A stretch of 64,000 bases of DNA from Porites lobata (taxonomy: Eukaryota; Cnidaria; Anthozoa; Scleractinia; Poritidae). The stretch's first letter is position 1. Every line of letters starts with the position of its first letter. Under the pieces are notes generated by a model. The model searched no databases, was not told the DNA's origin, and saw only the letters and a list, made by a program, of their open reading frames with translations. The DNA is taken from assembly GCA_942486035.1 (NCBI GenBank), contig CALNXK010000043.1:1589001-1653000 (forward strand). The letters are read 5' to 3'. Both the position numbers and the translations under genes were made by a program. Below, piece by piece: positions 9,991 to 21,588 of the stretch.

Positions 9991-12900
9991 CCCAATCTAC
10001 AGCTTTCCAATTATTGCCCATATGACAAATCAATGACACATACACAACATCACGTAATCCTGGTTTAATGTTAGCATTCAGAGATAAACGTGTTACAGAT
10101 GTTACGAAAAGTTAGAACTATTCTATTCAGCTATGGCAGCAGTGAAGTTTGCTAACAGTGTGTTGCACAGTAAGACCAGTTGGAGAGTGTCTGGTCCGCC
10201 TGTGAACGGACTCCTGTAGCAAGCATGGACTGAGAGAAGGGATACCAGCGGGATAAGGGACCCTTTCTTATCTACCTCGCCCGCCGATTTTTCATCCTTT
10301 ACCAAGAAACTGTTCACAGTCTACTATTACATTATTAAGGCTACCAGTTATTAACTCCCTAGACAACGTTCATGTGAAAGGAGTGGAATGCTCATTGTCT
10401 TCCTTGGCATGGGGCTGTAAATCACAGACTTTGGATGTTTCTTGGTGTTGCAGAAACTATTGTTGATTAGCTATTGTTTTGTGCTGTGGGGGATTATTCA
10501 GTGTCTTTTCAATCTCTCGCATTGCATCATCTGGTGATTGCTAAACCCTCAAGGGTTGGAGTAAAAAAGTTTTTAATTTTCTGACAAGCATACCTGTACC
10601 TTTTACTTAAGTTTCCAAGGGTTATTAGCAATTTATATTAATTAAATTTGTACTTACCTAACCCAAACCATTGCAATAAATTTAGTAATATTTATTATTG
10701 TCACTCATCAGCAGGAGAGGATGAAATTGATACCTTAACAAAAAGAATTCCACTCACGTGGTGCAACAACAGCATTTCTAAATTGTTATCAAACTTTGGT
10801 AGAGGGTCATCTAGGAGAGTGCACATTTTCTGAGCGAAAGTGTAAAGATGTTGTCTTACAACAATACAATTAACAAAGATCATAAAAATAAACAATTATA
10901 TTAATTTAGTTGCTCTCAGTAAATTAATATGATGGTGATATTATTTTATGAACCCACTTCTTTTCATAAATATATTGCAGTCCACTATTTTACTTCAACT
11001 CTTTGCCCACATTTATTTTGTAACAGCTTGAACATTCACAATGTTATTGTACCTGACAATAAATTTTAGAGGGGCACTGTTTACAAGGAAATGGGTTATT
11101 TACATATTTTTACTTTCTTATTTATGAGTAGACCTGTATATATTAACTTACTTTTTACCTTTGTGAAAATTAATTTAACAACTACACGAAGAATTTATTA
11201 CTTTAGATTCATGCCTCTGCTGATGTGCTGTTCCAGAAGATATCAGGTATCCCAGGGAGACGCTATTTCCGGAGAGAAGCGACGATGTTTGCCTTGAGCA
11301 TCTCCTCCACCCCTCAGTGATTTTGTTACAAATAGTTATGGTGAGTCCTGGGACTCATCTTGAGAAAATCATGAGTTCCAGTTAAAATAACTAGTCCGAA
11401 ATTGAAAATGCTTAGGCCTTTATGTAACCAGACAGTTTATCTGAAGACAGACTCCAAAGCTCTGTATTAAGGTATACTGAAATTAAAATATAGTCCTTCT
11501 ATTTTAAAGTGCAACAAAGGCTAAAAGAAATATGCATCGTTAAACAACAGCCATAACAACTGCCACAGAAATTATATGGAACGGGAGATTTCTACAAATG
11601 CACATGTTCGGAACGATTGATCAATCTCTGCATCCTACGGGATGCATGCCATGAATTATTTGGATTTTTAGATATAGAACGCAGAGGTAACAAAATCACT
11701 GACCCCTCTGAAAAGTTCACCTTATTTAGTTTCAAATGTGGCACAGTCTACTTCCTTCCCCTACACAATTCCCTGCCAAAAATACAGCTATTTTCTGGAA
11801 CCACATAACTTCTAAAGTTATTACACCTGGAGTGAACAAACAATTCTTGACATGTTTTCCAGCAATCTAGCATTCAGTTGATTAAACAAACTACATTAGT
11901 TTAGAACTAATGATGTAAAAATTAATATTTGTGTGCTTGAACAGCAAGTGGAATTGACGTTTTTAGAAACTTGACATTTTTAAGCTGCTTGTTAAAGAGA
12001 AATCTTGCGATGTATGTGAATAAATTAGCCTGAGAACTGCATTTACACGAGAAACACAGCCGTGTGTACTAAAACAAATCTAACTTAAGCCTCACTTCCA
12101 CAGGGAACTACCCTTTGTAGCTTGCTATCACAAAACCTTTCCTGTGCAAAAATATGGGATACAACTTAAATAATATCAGGGATGAAAAAACACGAGGAAA
12201 TAAGTCAGAAAACCAATTTAAAGATGTCTGTGGAGACATTACAAAGATGTTAGGACATCTGGCAAATTGTATGGAAAAAACTGCCAGACCAAAAGGCATA
12301 ATGGCAATGTTGTAGCATCTTCATTACCAGTATTCAAACTGTCAGAAATGCTATTATTTATGTTCTTTCTCTCTCTAACATGTTAAAAGTTGTATCAAGC
12401 CCTAGGGGTACTCTGGATTTCAAGTGACCAGGAGGATCAAATGGGGGCAAAAATCGAAAGCAAAACAATCCCTAGGGCATCAGATTGTTCTGAACACCCC
12501 CAAAAACTCCCCACTTAAATCAAGCCAACAAAATACTTGCCAAATTTTCCTACCCAAAAAGATCTGGGAATTGAAAATTTCAAACCCCAAAAAATTCCAT
12601 ATTGATCATCACTGTTACTTGAAATCCGCAGCCCCCCCTGGGGTATAAAGTAACTTTGGCATGAGAAAGATCATGTGGGCTCTAGCTGCAAAGGAGTAGT
12701 AGTAAGTAGACAGTTTGGCAAAATAACTTATAGGGAAAAACTGTTAGCAAATATTGAAACATGCAACATTACAACTCCTCAAAATGCTAATTTACCTTTA
12801 TGTACACACTAGATACTAACTACTTGTTAAAACACGACCACTCCTTATTAACTTGACTGAGTCCTGCAGTGATGAACAAATTTTTCTACTTTTTAAAGAG

Positions 12901-13012
12901 AAATAATGAAAATAAGAGTTATCTGTGCAACTGTGCAACCAAAGAATTCATACCAGACAATCATACTCAAATAAACTCTGATATAGTCAAAATACATGTT
13001 ACATCTTATATG
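9991..13012. other. Intergenic, AT-rich, no gene recognised
   Basis: About 3 kb with no supportable coding exon. It contains a repeat-like stretch at about 12400-12650 with CCCTAGGG and CCCCCCTGGGG, similar in style to 15150-15260. The right part may belong to the 3' flank of PC-A. Confidence 0.45.
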
Positions 13013-13133
13013 CAGTCAAACCCCGTTAATACGGAGACTGAGGGGGCCTTAGAAAGTGTTCGCTGGCGTATTAAAAGGGTGTCAAGCCAAATTGTTTGTA
13101 ATAATGTGGTGTCTGTGAAGTGGGGCTTGACTG
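13013..13133. mobile_element. 121-bp MITE with CAGTCAAACCCC/GGGGCTTGACTG ends
   Basis: Imperfect inverted termini CAGTCAAACCCCGTTAATAC and GTGGGGCTTGACTG, with GGTGTCTGTGAAG internally. Related pieces, including GTGTCTGTATTAAGCAG, occur at about 56820-56870 and 58918-58970, both in ANAPC15 introns. Confidence 0.6.
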
Positions 13134-13476
13134 CAATTGACTGTAAAACATTTAACTGTCACTGACGTCGGTGACGCATAGTTAAAAGGGAATGGAAACT
13201 TAATTGACAGTAGCTTTTACGACTAAAATTAACATCACAGCTGTTCATTGCAGCACTCACTCCAATAAATAGGCAATAAATTCACTCACTAACCAAAAAG
13301 CTAAAATTATATTGATAATATTCCAGTATCAAAATAAAAGCCATGTTTAATAAATTAATAACAGTAAATATTTAATGCTTTGTTCAAAAAATAGAATTGG
13401 CTACTTTTTGCTATCATGTATTTACCAATCTTTTCATCAACAGAAAACGATATCATCAAGGTATTATTAATAAGCT

Positions 13477-16400
13477 CTACTTTTCACCAGTTCCATAAAG
13501 GGTCAAAGCCCACTTTGTTACCCTACCAGCGTAGGCATTCTTAGAATCTTCTTCTTCATCTTCTTCTGTTAGTAGACTATCTAACTCACCTTCGTCCTGG
13601 GAAACTGGAAAAACTTGATCACGCATGTAGTCTTCACCAAAGCGTCCATGATGAATTTCATCATGATAATTGTTGTAGTCGTCTACAATTTCATCTCGGC
13701 GTGCTTTCAAAAGGTCATGCTGGATCTCAACTTTTTCTCGCTCTTCAATGTCATTGTCGTGCCTGTTGAGTCCTTGGGTAATATCTTGTTTTTTGTGATG
13801 AAATTGCAGTTTCCAAGTTCCACTTGGTGACTCATCCCATAGATGGACAGTCATGAAGTCCCAGTTAGTCAGCCCAAATGTGTCTTTGTCCAGGCGGCGA
13901 ACAGAGAGCAAGGTGCTTTTTGTATTGCCCGGTGAGATGACATCAATGCTAATATCACCACGGAATGCCTTGGACAACCTAAAACTGACTGTGACTTGAA
14001 CATGTTCCAATTTTCTGACATGATTGTTGCTGCCTCTACAACCATCTGTTTGAAGAGTAAGCTCTAAAGTGCCACTAAGTGGAATGATATCGCCATTATC
14101 AAATGAGCCATTTACGATGCACTTATGCTGCTCCCCAACTGACTTCCATTTTAGTGCCTCGCTAACCAACTTGCTAGCACTCAAACGACCATAACCAAAC
14201 TTGTGGTTAAACCACAAACCAGCAGCATTTTTGATCCAGCCATCATCTTCTGGACTGGTCTTGACTGCTGTTTTTACCACTAGGTGCTGCAGATCTCGCC
14301 AGGTCAGATCTCGGTTTGCTTCAAGAACCAAAGCAAAAATTCCTGAGGCCAAAGGTGCTGCTGATGATGTGCCACGAAACCGTGCAGTGCATTTGTGATG
14401 GAGATCAGTGGTGACCAGATCTGCCTCACTGGACCCACCACGATGAGTGTCTCCTGTAAAAGTTACTGCCATGGTAGAAGAACACTGCTCATCATAATAC
14501 GTCGAAAGGCCATATCGACTGACAGCACCAATTGAAATGGTGTAAATGCTTGAAGTGTAACCATCTGCATTGCAATCATCATCGGCTAGGCCTCCATTAC
14601 CAGTCGCCCACACATAAATTGAACCCTTACCTGAACAGAAGATGGAACACAAATTAATTAATTAACTGATTGAGTAATTTACTTTATTTTTTCTCAAGAC
14701 ACAATTTCTTGGTATAAACAAACCAAACAGTTAAAGAAGAGAACTGTGACGCACTGTTCAATACAAGCTGTTTCTCGGCATTATTGGCATTCCACCAATG
14801 ATGCTGATTTATTCCTCCAGCTGGGTTTTACTTTCCCCATTCACCTTGCGCAAATGTTTTCAATTTTACAGTGAAAGCTTTTGTTAATAAATGCCCTCAG
14901 ATGTGAACCATAGAAATAACCATCACTATAGCTGATAAACTATGGGAATAATGCTTGTCAGCAAAACCTCCAAGTGGATTTTGTCCAAAGAGGGGAGTAT
15001 TTTGGCATTGTTGAAATAACTTCAAGATGAGAATAAAAATAAAATACACATAGTGTGATGAACAAACAACCACAGTAACATTTAATTATCATTTTTTGCA
15101 TCTTAAAGTAAATTAACCGTTGATGGAAACTTTTTATGCTCAGAATTTTGGGAGTTCCAGTTGACTTCTGGTCCGGGGATTTTTGGGGGGTTTTGATGGG
15201 AGTTCAAGAGATTTTGGGGGGGCTTTGATTTCTGCCCCCTATAGATCATCCCCCTGGGATTCATAAAACATCCTTAATGTTTTGTTTTTTTGTTTTTGCT
15301 TTTTTTTTTCATTTTTTAAATCTAATTCGGGATTCCTTTTAACTATAAGCTTGGAAAGTATAAGAACTAGTTGAGTAAAAAATTAATTTGTATTGGATGC
15401 CACGGATAATATACTTCAACATTAACCTGATCTTTTATAACCTTTTCTAAAAGCCAGGCGAACTTCGCCCGTTATATAATACACTCGAAACATATTTAGG
15501 GAGTGTTTCAAGCTATGAATTTTCTCCATAGTACTATCTAACGACGATGAAATCACATTATAACCAAACAAAAGTTAAAAAACAAGGAAAAGGAAAATTT
15601 ACGACATAACATACGTCAAAGAATCTCAATAGAGACTCCCACTTAAATGTAAATAAGGAAAAAAATTTCCTGTCACAATTTTGATTTTTCGCACTTAAAT
15701 TTCTGAATATACACCAAATAAATTAGTAAGGATTCTCAATCTTTTTTTCAAGGTTCCATTTCTTGCAAAAAAGTCGCTAGTATTATGTCAAATTTTCTAT
15801 TTTTTTAGGATCAAAAATTAGCTTTTAAATGATTAATGCGCTGAAGACCGCAGTTTCCGAATACTAAGAGGGACATTTGGCGTATGCATGCTTAAGACAG
15901 ATCAAAATGTGACCAGGGCAACCTCGTTCATTTTAGTAATACAATTTTATGCCCGATTCGCCCCAATCGGACATTCATAAAAAAAATTTACTGTCCTTAC
16001 CATCGTACATGACAAAAAGTTTTAAAGAAATACAAGTTCATAAGAAATATTTAGACGTAAAACTTACCTCCACGGCCCTTCTTCGCGCCATCTGCGAACG
16101 CTTTTTGACCAAGCGGCCCCGGTCTACCGAACGTTTTCCCATCGTCTTTTGGACCCCAACAATTACTGTAGATGTCGATATAGTCAGATTGAAAGCTCAA
16201 AGCGCTAGCTTCAAGTTTATCCGTCGCTGTTCCGTCAAGCATACGAACGCCCCCAAGATTAACGTTGAAAGCGACTCCCACTCCGCATATTCCATTATCT
16301 TCTTGAGCTCCAACTTCACCACCGCATTTAGTTCCGTGAGCGTTGTAAGGATCACTGTCGTTTGGAAATGGGTCGTCATCGTTGTCATTAAAGTCATAAC

Positions 16401-17055
16401 TTGCGTTTTTATCGTAGTTTCTCTTCAAATCAGGATGTGTGTGATCTAATCCGTCGTCAAGAATACTCACAACAGTTCCCTTTCCAGTGAAACCGCGACG
16501 CCAAACGTCTAAGACTTCTATATCGGCGCCTACCAAGTGTTCATCATTCTGTCCCCAGTTTAGTAAATACCACTGCTTTTCCCATCCAGGGTCGTTGAAA
16601 ATCCTCTTATACTTCTCCTCGCGAACCTTTCTTTCTAATTCTTTTTCTCTCAAGTATTCGTGCGTTAGATAATCTCTCTTGGTCCTCTCGAGTACGCGTT
16701 GTTGTTCAGCCCATTTCACTCTAGGGTGATCGGTGAGTTGTTGTGTTCTTTCAAGAGATCTCTTTTTCAATCGGGAATTCGTGCCTTCATGTACAAATTC
16801 GAAAACTCCTGGCATATTACCGATTCTTCCATTGTGTGTAAGATCAAAACTTTTCGCTATTTTAGCGGCAAGATCATCGTCATCGGCGTCAAGCTCCACT
16901 GCCCAAATGTTCGTGTACACTGGCTTGCCTTCTTCGAGAAGCTCTCCGATATGATCGCTTCGATATTCTTCTTCATAATTTTCATTCTGGTGAGCTGTTA
17001 CCGTTAAAACTGCTACAAAAAGTAGGAGTCTTAACATCAGTGTTCTGAGAATCAT
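13477..17055 (-). CDS. PC-A: furin/kexin-type proprotein convertase with HGRFGEDYM insert in the P domain
   Basis: Subtilisin-family (S8B) endoprotease expected to cleave secretory proproteins after paired basic residues. Two exons, 17055-16068 and 14630-13477, are joined by a GT-AG intron in codon phase 1, giving 713 residues. ATG 17055 gives a signal peptide (MILRTLMLRLLLFVAVLTVT). An upstream in-frame ATG at 17187 would bury it. Next come the prodomain with a secondary site LKKRS and maturation site RTKR(127), then the catalytic domain with Asp200 (ILDDGLDH), His240 (NAHGTKC), Asn341 (TGNGG) and Ser418 (RGTSSAAP). The P domain ends in WALTLYGTG, with no Cys-rich or membrane region after it. 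An insert between its last strands carries HHGRFGEDYM and acidic runs. SNCWGPKDDG replaces the usual SASWGP. This is the most divergent of the three tandem genes. Its exon 2 corresponds to exons 2 to 5 of PC-B. Confidence 0.9.
14631..16067 (-). other. PC-A intron
   Basis: A 1.4-kb intron. The donor GTAAGT follows ...GGCCGTGGAG and the acceptor TTCTGTTCAG precedes GTAAGGGTTC. It sits at the same codon (between the two Gly of GRGG and the following Lys) and phase as intron 1 of PC-B and PC-C. A repeat-like G-rich stretch lies at 15170-15260 (TTTTGGGGGG). Confidence 0.75.
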
Positions 17056-17621
17056 TTGAGAGAAGCTCACACGGCGCCCTCCGTTCCTAACTTCTGAAAA
17101 CACCAACCGCTTCGAAGTCGACCTCTTATATCCCTCGCGAGGAAAGTTGTTTATTATGCTGAATGGCTGCCCAACACCCTCGCACAAAATTCACCGGGGG
17201 TGGGAGAGGAGCAGATATGCTTTGAAGCAAAAAATTGCCTTCCTTTTGGTATTGAAAGATCGTAAATTGCCTTCACGGTATCGTTTGAAACTAATATTTC
17301 ACCCAATAAAAAGAAAATTTGTCAAAGCTACAAAAGGGTTTAAAATATATGGCTTGCGTAAATTGTTTTCATCGTATATCCTAAATTTTTCGTCCTTTGA
17401 TCTGATTGGTAGATACGGACTTCCAATTTAAAACCAGTGGGTGCTAAGAAATTATTAAATCCGGAAACTTATCGAGAAAATGCAAATAGGAAAAAGCAAA
17501 GATTGCTCATCAGCTGTCTAGAGGGTCATCAGAAATAATTGAAACTTCAAAGTTTAAAGCAAAACAAGGCACATGCAATAAAAATATATAAATTTATGTT
17601 TTAGTCTTGCCCTCTTTTTCG

Positions 17622-17712
17622 TTGAAAACACCCCTTGTTTCTATTTGTATTATTTTTTTATTTTATTTTATAAAAAAAGTAATACAAATAGAAACAAGCA
17701 GTGTTTTCAAAG
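17622..17712. mobile_element. 91-bp AT-rich hairpin element
   Basis: Arms of about 36 bases. The left arm reads TTGAAAACACCCCTTGTTTC and continues TATTTGTATTA. The right arm is its reverse complement with about three mismatches, around a TTTATTTTATTTTA loop. No coding capacity. Confidence 0.7.
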
Positions 17713-19367
17713 TATTAGATTACAGAAGGTACAATTTAACTGTAAACTCAGTTGAAAAACGGAAAAAAGCTTTGGATCAGAAACGTATCTCAGAACTAAA
17801 TCAACTCGAAGAAATAACGGACAAGGAAATTAAAGGACAGTTTCAGAGTGTTCTCCAAATTTTACAAAGTCGAAAACGTTTTCCGTGGCATTATAACTGA
17901 TTTTTTTTACTCAGTGAAATATAAATTAGAGCAGAAAAACATAGGTCGTGGCAGATGTTCAGTTTCACGATTGTTCAAACAATCAATCACGTTTATGCGT
18001 CATGGAGACAGAGGTTATTTTGGTCTTCTATTGAGGACGATTGCCGCAAAAGAAACGAATTCATATTCAGACTCTTCGCATCATAACTCTTGACAAGAAA
18101 ACCAAGTTTCTTTCGTCTTCCTTTTCGGGATTGTTGTACAGGAGACTCAACGCACAAAAAATATCGTTTCTAGTGGACTGACAGAGAACACTGAACAGTT
18201 TTCTGTTTCATACAAAAAAGCCGTCAAAATGTGGACCGGAATGCGATTAAATCGATATGAGTTCATTAAGCCCACTCTTTCTCTTTTGATGTTATTTAAG
18301 CTTTGTTCTCTTCACTTATGATCTGACCGGCCCCCATTACATGAAATATTAACGACGAGACAAAGTTTAAAACTACATTAAAAAAAGAAGAAAAAAAATT
18401 AATATAACTGTCACCGTACAGAAGACTCGCGCGCAAAGAACAGTCCCACGAGTTCGCTTACCAGATAAAAGTCTAATAGTGACTGATAGTTGCTAAATTT
18501 TCTCGGTTTCAGTTAATGTGTCGCTTAATTCTGCCTGCCACGATGAACATTAAGAACTTAACGGGTTTACGTTTCCGAAGCGAAAGCGAAAATGAATGCT
18601 TGCAGTTGAATATATTTTGGCGTAAAGAACAATAATCCAGTCTTCGCAAATCTTTACGGAATACCCTCTTTTTATATCGGCGATAATTTGACCACAGCAC
18701 ACGCACATGTGAACAATAAGCGAGTAATTGGCGAGGGATTTGCCTCAGATTGTTTGAGATCGTTTGAGGCAACACTAGCAAGAAGTTTATAAATCACCGA
18801 AGTCAGACCGAAGTCAGTAAATAAAGCGGGCTGGGCCATTTCAACAAGCCCTTCTACTCTGAAGGTTTTCAAAACATAAGCTTTGAAATTCATGTCAGAA
18901 TTTCTTCTTTCATTCACCGACCTATGCAATACAAAGGTTCCTTTTGAAACTACACGTTTATCAACGAGCGGTTAATGATGACCTTGGTAGCGACTTAATT
19001 CCCACTAGTTATATCGATACTCTGATTCATATTCGATAAACAAACACTTTCCACGGTAGTTTTCGGCTTTCTGTATCGTAAACGCGAGAAACAGAGGTTA
19101 TCCGCCCATTGCAACTAACGCTCCCGGTTCAAAAAAAGGAAATGCCGGCAGCGGTTTTAAAAAGCAAAGGTAAGAAATGGTCCACGAAGGAAAAGTGAAT
19201 AGGCATTTTATAAAAGACTACTTATTATGACCTTAAAAATAATAGTAAATATACATTTTTGTCGATCAAGGTCTAGGGAACGAAAGTAATTGGCAGAGTG
19301 ATTGCAATTCGTGTTCAATTCCCCGCCGAACTGGCATTCTCTATAGTTAATACATAAAATTCACAAT

Positions 19368-19690
19368 GGGCTATTCCATTTAATATCCGCACCCCCCCCC
19401 CCCCCCCCGGTTGAGGAACCATGGAATTCTCCAGGGTAAGTTATAAAAATTGAGGATTTCTTTGGGGTTAGAGTTAAAAAATATGGCATTCTTTGGGTGT
19501 GAAGCCTTAATTTTCACAAAATTCTTCAGGGGTAAACCCATATTCTCCAGGGGTATGACCCAATTCTTCAGGGGTGAACCCATATTTTATGGAAGTCTTC
19601 AGGGGTGAAAGCAATTTTAGCCAATCTTAAGGGGTAAGAAGAAAAGGTAAGTCCTCAACCGGGGGGTACGGATTTTAAATGCAATAGCCC
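19368..19690. mobile_element. MITE with GGGCTATT termini and internal CAGGGGT repeats
   Basis: Inverted ends GGGCTATTCCATTTAATATC and the matching GATTTTAAATGCAATAGCCC, each followed inward by a C/G run and GGTTGAGGA. The interior repeats TTCTTCAGGGGT and TTCTCCAGGGGT several times. AAT lies on both sides (CAAT/AATC), possibly a 3-bp target duplication. Confidence 0.65.
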
Positions 19691-20396
19691 AATCTTTGCT
19701 GTAACTCCAACCGTGTAAATATTCGCTTGTTGTAATATTAAGGACAACAACCTGGCGATCAGCTTCATTTGAAAATTTATAGTGTAACTATTAGTTTGTA
19801 AAAACTGTTCGGAATATAATTTACTTTGAATTCTGTGATGTAGCCTGTTGCAGGCGTTCAGATCGTGGCCGGGACAGCGCAAGGAGATACGGAGAAAAAA
19901 AATCTGTGATGGTACAATAATGTTTTTAGTTTTAAAATGATAATTCGATCATTAATTTTTCCCGGCTTTCAATGGACTCGGTATCGTTTTCTTATTGTTG
20001 GATGGTGTTAGTAAATTATAAGGCTACAAATGCTTCTCATGCAGGGACCAGCCCTTTATATAGAAGCCAAAAACTTCAACCCTTGAATTAGAGCCAAAAT
20101 TAACGGAACAAAAGAATTACATTAAACTCAATATTTATTATAGTTACTCTGTCTGATCATGTAAGCAATTTAAGCGAAGTACTCCGTTATTTTTGTCTTG
20201 TGCGAGTATTGTATCCTGAGAGAGATTAGTCAATTTGCCAGCAAGGAAAAAAACAATCCACAGCCAACTCCCCTTCCCTTTCAAGGATTAATAAGGTGGA
20301 TATTGGAACAAAGCTTTCAAAGCCGTTCAGTAAACAGCAGTTTGAGTTTATTAAACCCGACAAACAATCTTAAGTGATACAAACACTAGCCTGCGA

Positions 20397-20463
20397 ACCG
20401 CTCGTCGCTTCTCTCCCTCCGGGTGAAACTAGAGCCGAAAAACCCAGATGGTCTCGCAGGCTA
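20397..20463. mobile_element. Short fold-back relic with TAGCCTGCGA ends
   Basis: TAGCCTGCGA at the left and TCGCAGGCTA at the right enclose 47 bases. Same terminus as the element at 8364-8459. The arms are shorter, so this is probably a decayed or minimal member. Confidence 0.5.
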
Positions 20464-21588
20464 TACAGACACTTCATGAAGTAGTTTTTAATGTTCAGTG
20501 TTAAATAACCAGATGGGATAGGTTTGTTTTTGCAGTTACAACAACTGTGCTAGAATGTTTTCGCAGATGTTTATTAGGCTGCTGGCTTTCCAGTGTTTTT
20601 TCTTGTAAAGTTTTGAGTCTTGCCGTTCAGATGTCCCGGAAACAAGACAAGAGGAGGCAGCAGGAATAGAGTACTCGTTTGTTTTCGGGTAAAAGCAGAA
20701 CCGAGATGAACTTAGCTCACTTTTAAAAGAGACGAACAAAGTGCTTCTGAATTTTTTTTATTATAACCTTTCTTCCTTCCTGTTCAGCTTTCTAACCCAA
20801 GGTTTTTTTTTATTGTTTTACATGACAAATATAACATGAGCCATAATCGGAGGATTACCTCGATTATGGCTCTTGATTAAGGGGCAGCACTGAGTAGGTT
20901 AGTTTACTGTTAGTCATGAACTAGAATTTGTATCCATACTCCTGAATAAACCTTCTTACTTAATAACCAAATATGTGGATTCTTTTTTCGGTAGAAAGTT
21001 AATTTAGAAATTTTCTAGGGCTTGGAGTATTTTATATTTACAGGGAAATATTTAGCCTAATTGCTTAACGGTTTCCTAAAAAGAGAGGAAGAAGTATTGA
21101 GTTACAGATCGCCTAGATCATCTGTCTAACACGATCAAGGGTTGTTTCTTGTTGGTGTTGAGAGCAAACTGTGTAGCAATGCATTGGTTAGTCCGCTTTT
21201 GTTTTTGGTCATTTTATGCTCGCATTTTTCTGCAATGTCAAGAAACAGCGAAGGAGACTCATCCGCTCTCACTCACTCACTCCCTACCCCATGCCACCCT
21301 GTTGCTGTTCTTCCTGCCCCGATCTTGTTGTATATTTTTTTTCAAGCTAACTTACGATTGTGTTGTATTTAAAAGTCGGTAAAAGTATAACACCACCTCA
21401 AAACGGTAACCGGTCTGGGTACTGATTTGTCCGAATTAACGAGGTCGGACTGTTAATAAATATATTTTTCCATAATTGAATAAATGAAACGTAAATAAAC
21501 AAAAAACTTCTTCTTGACTCATGTTTTAATAGCCTTTAAACTGGTACAACCTTCCTTCCCCGCTTAACATTCCGAAAAAATTGTCAAG

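Larger units (their letters stand above)
17056..21588. other. Intergenic between PC-A and PC-B, no gene recognised
   Basis: About 4.5 kb holding the PC-A 5' flank, the PC-B 3' flank and several fold-back elements listed separately. An open frame at 17607-17900 overlaps a hairpin and has no ATG at its start. It has a lysine-rich tail but no recognised domain, so it is not called. Confidence 0.45.

Noticed and set aside
15949..16449. 166-residue plus-strand open frame
   Set aside because: Antisense to PC-A exon 1, which has full family motifs on the minus strand.
17056..17187. N-terminal extension of PC-A from ATG 17187
   Set aside because: It would place 44 residues before an otherwise good signal peptide, so ATG 17055 is preferred.
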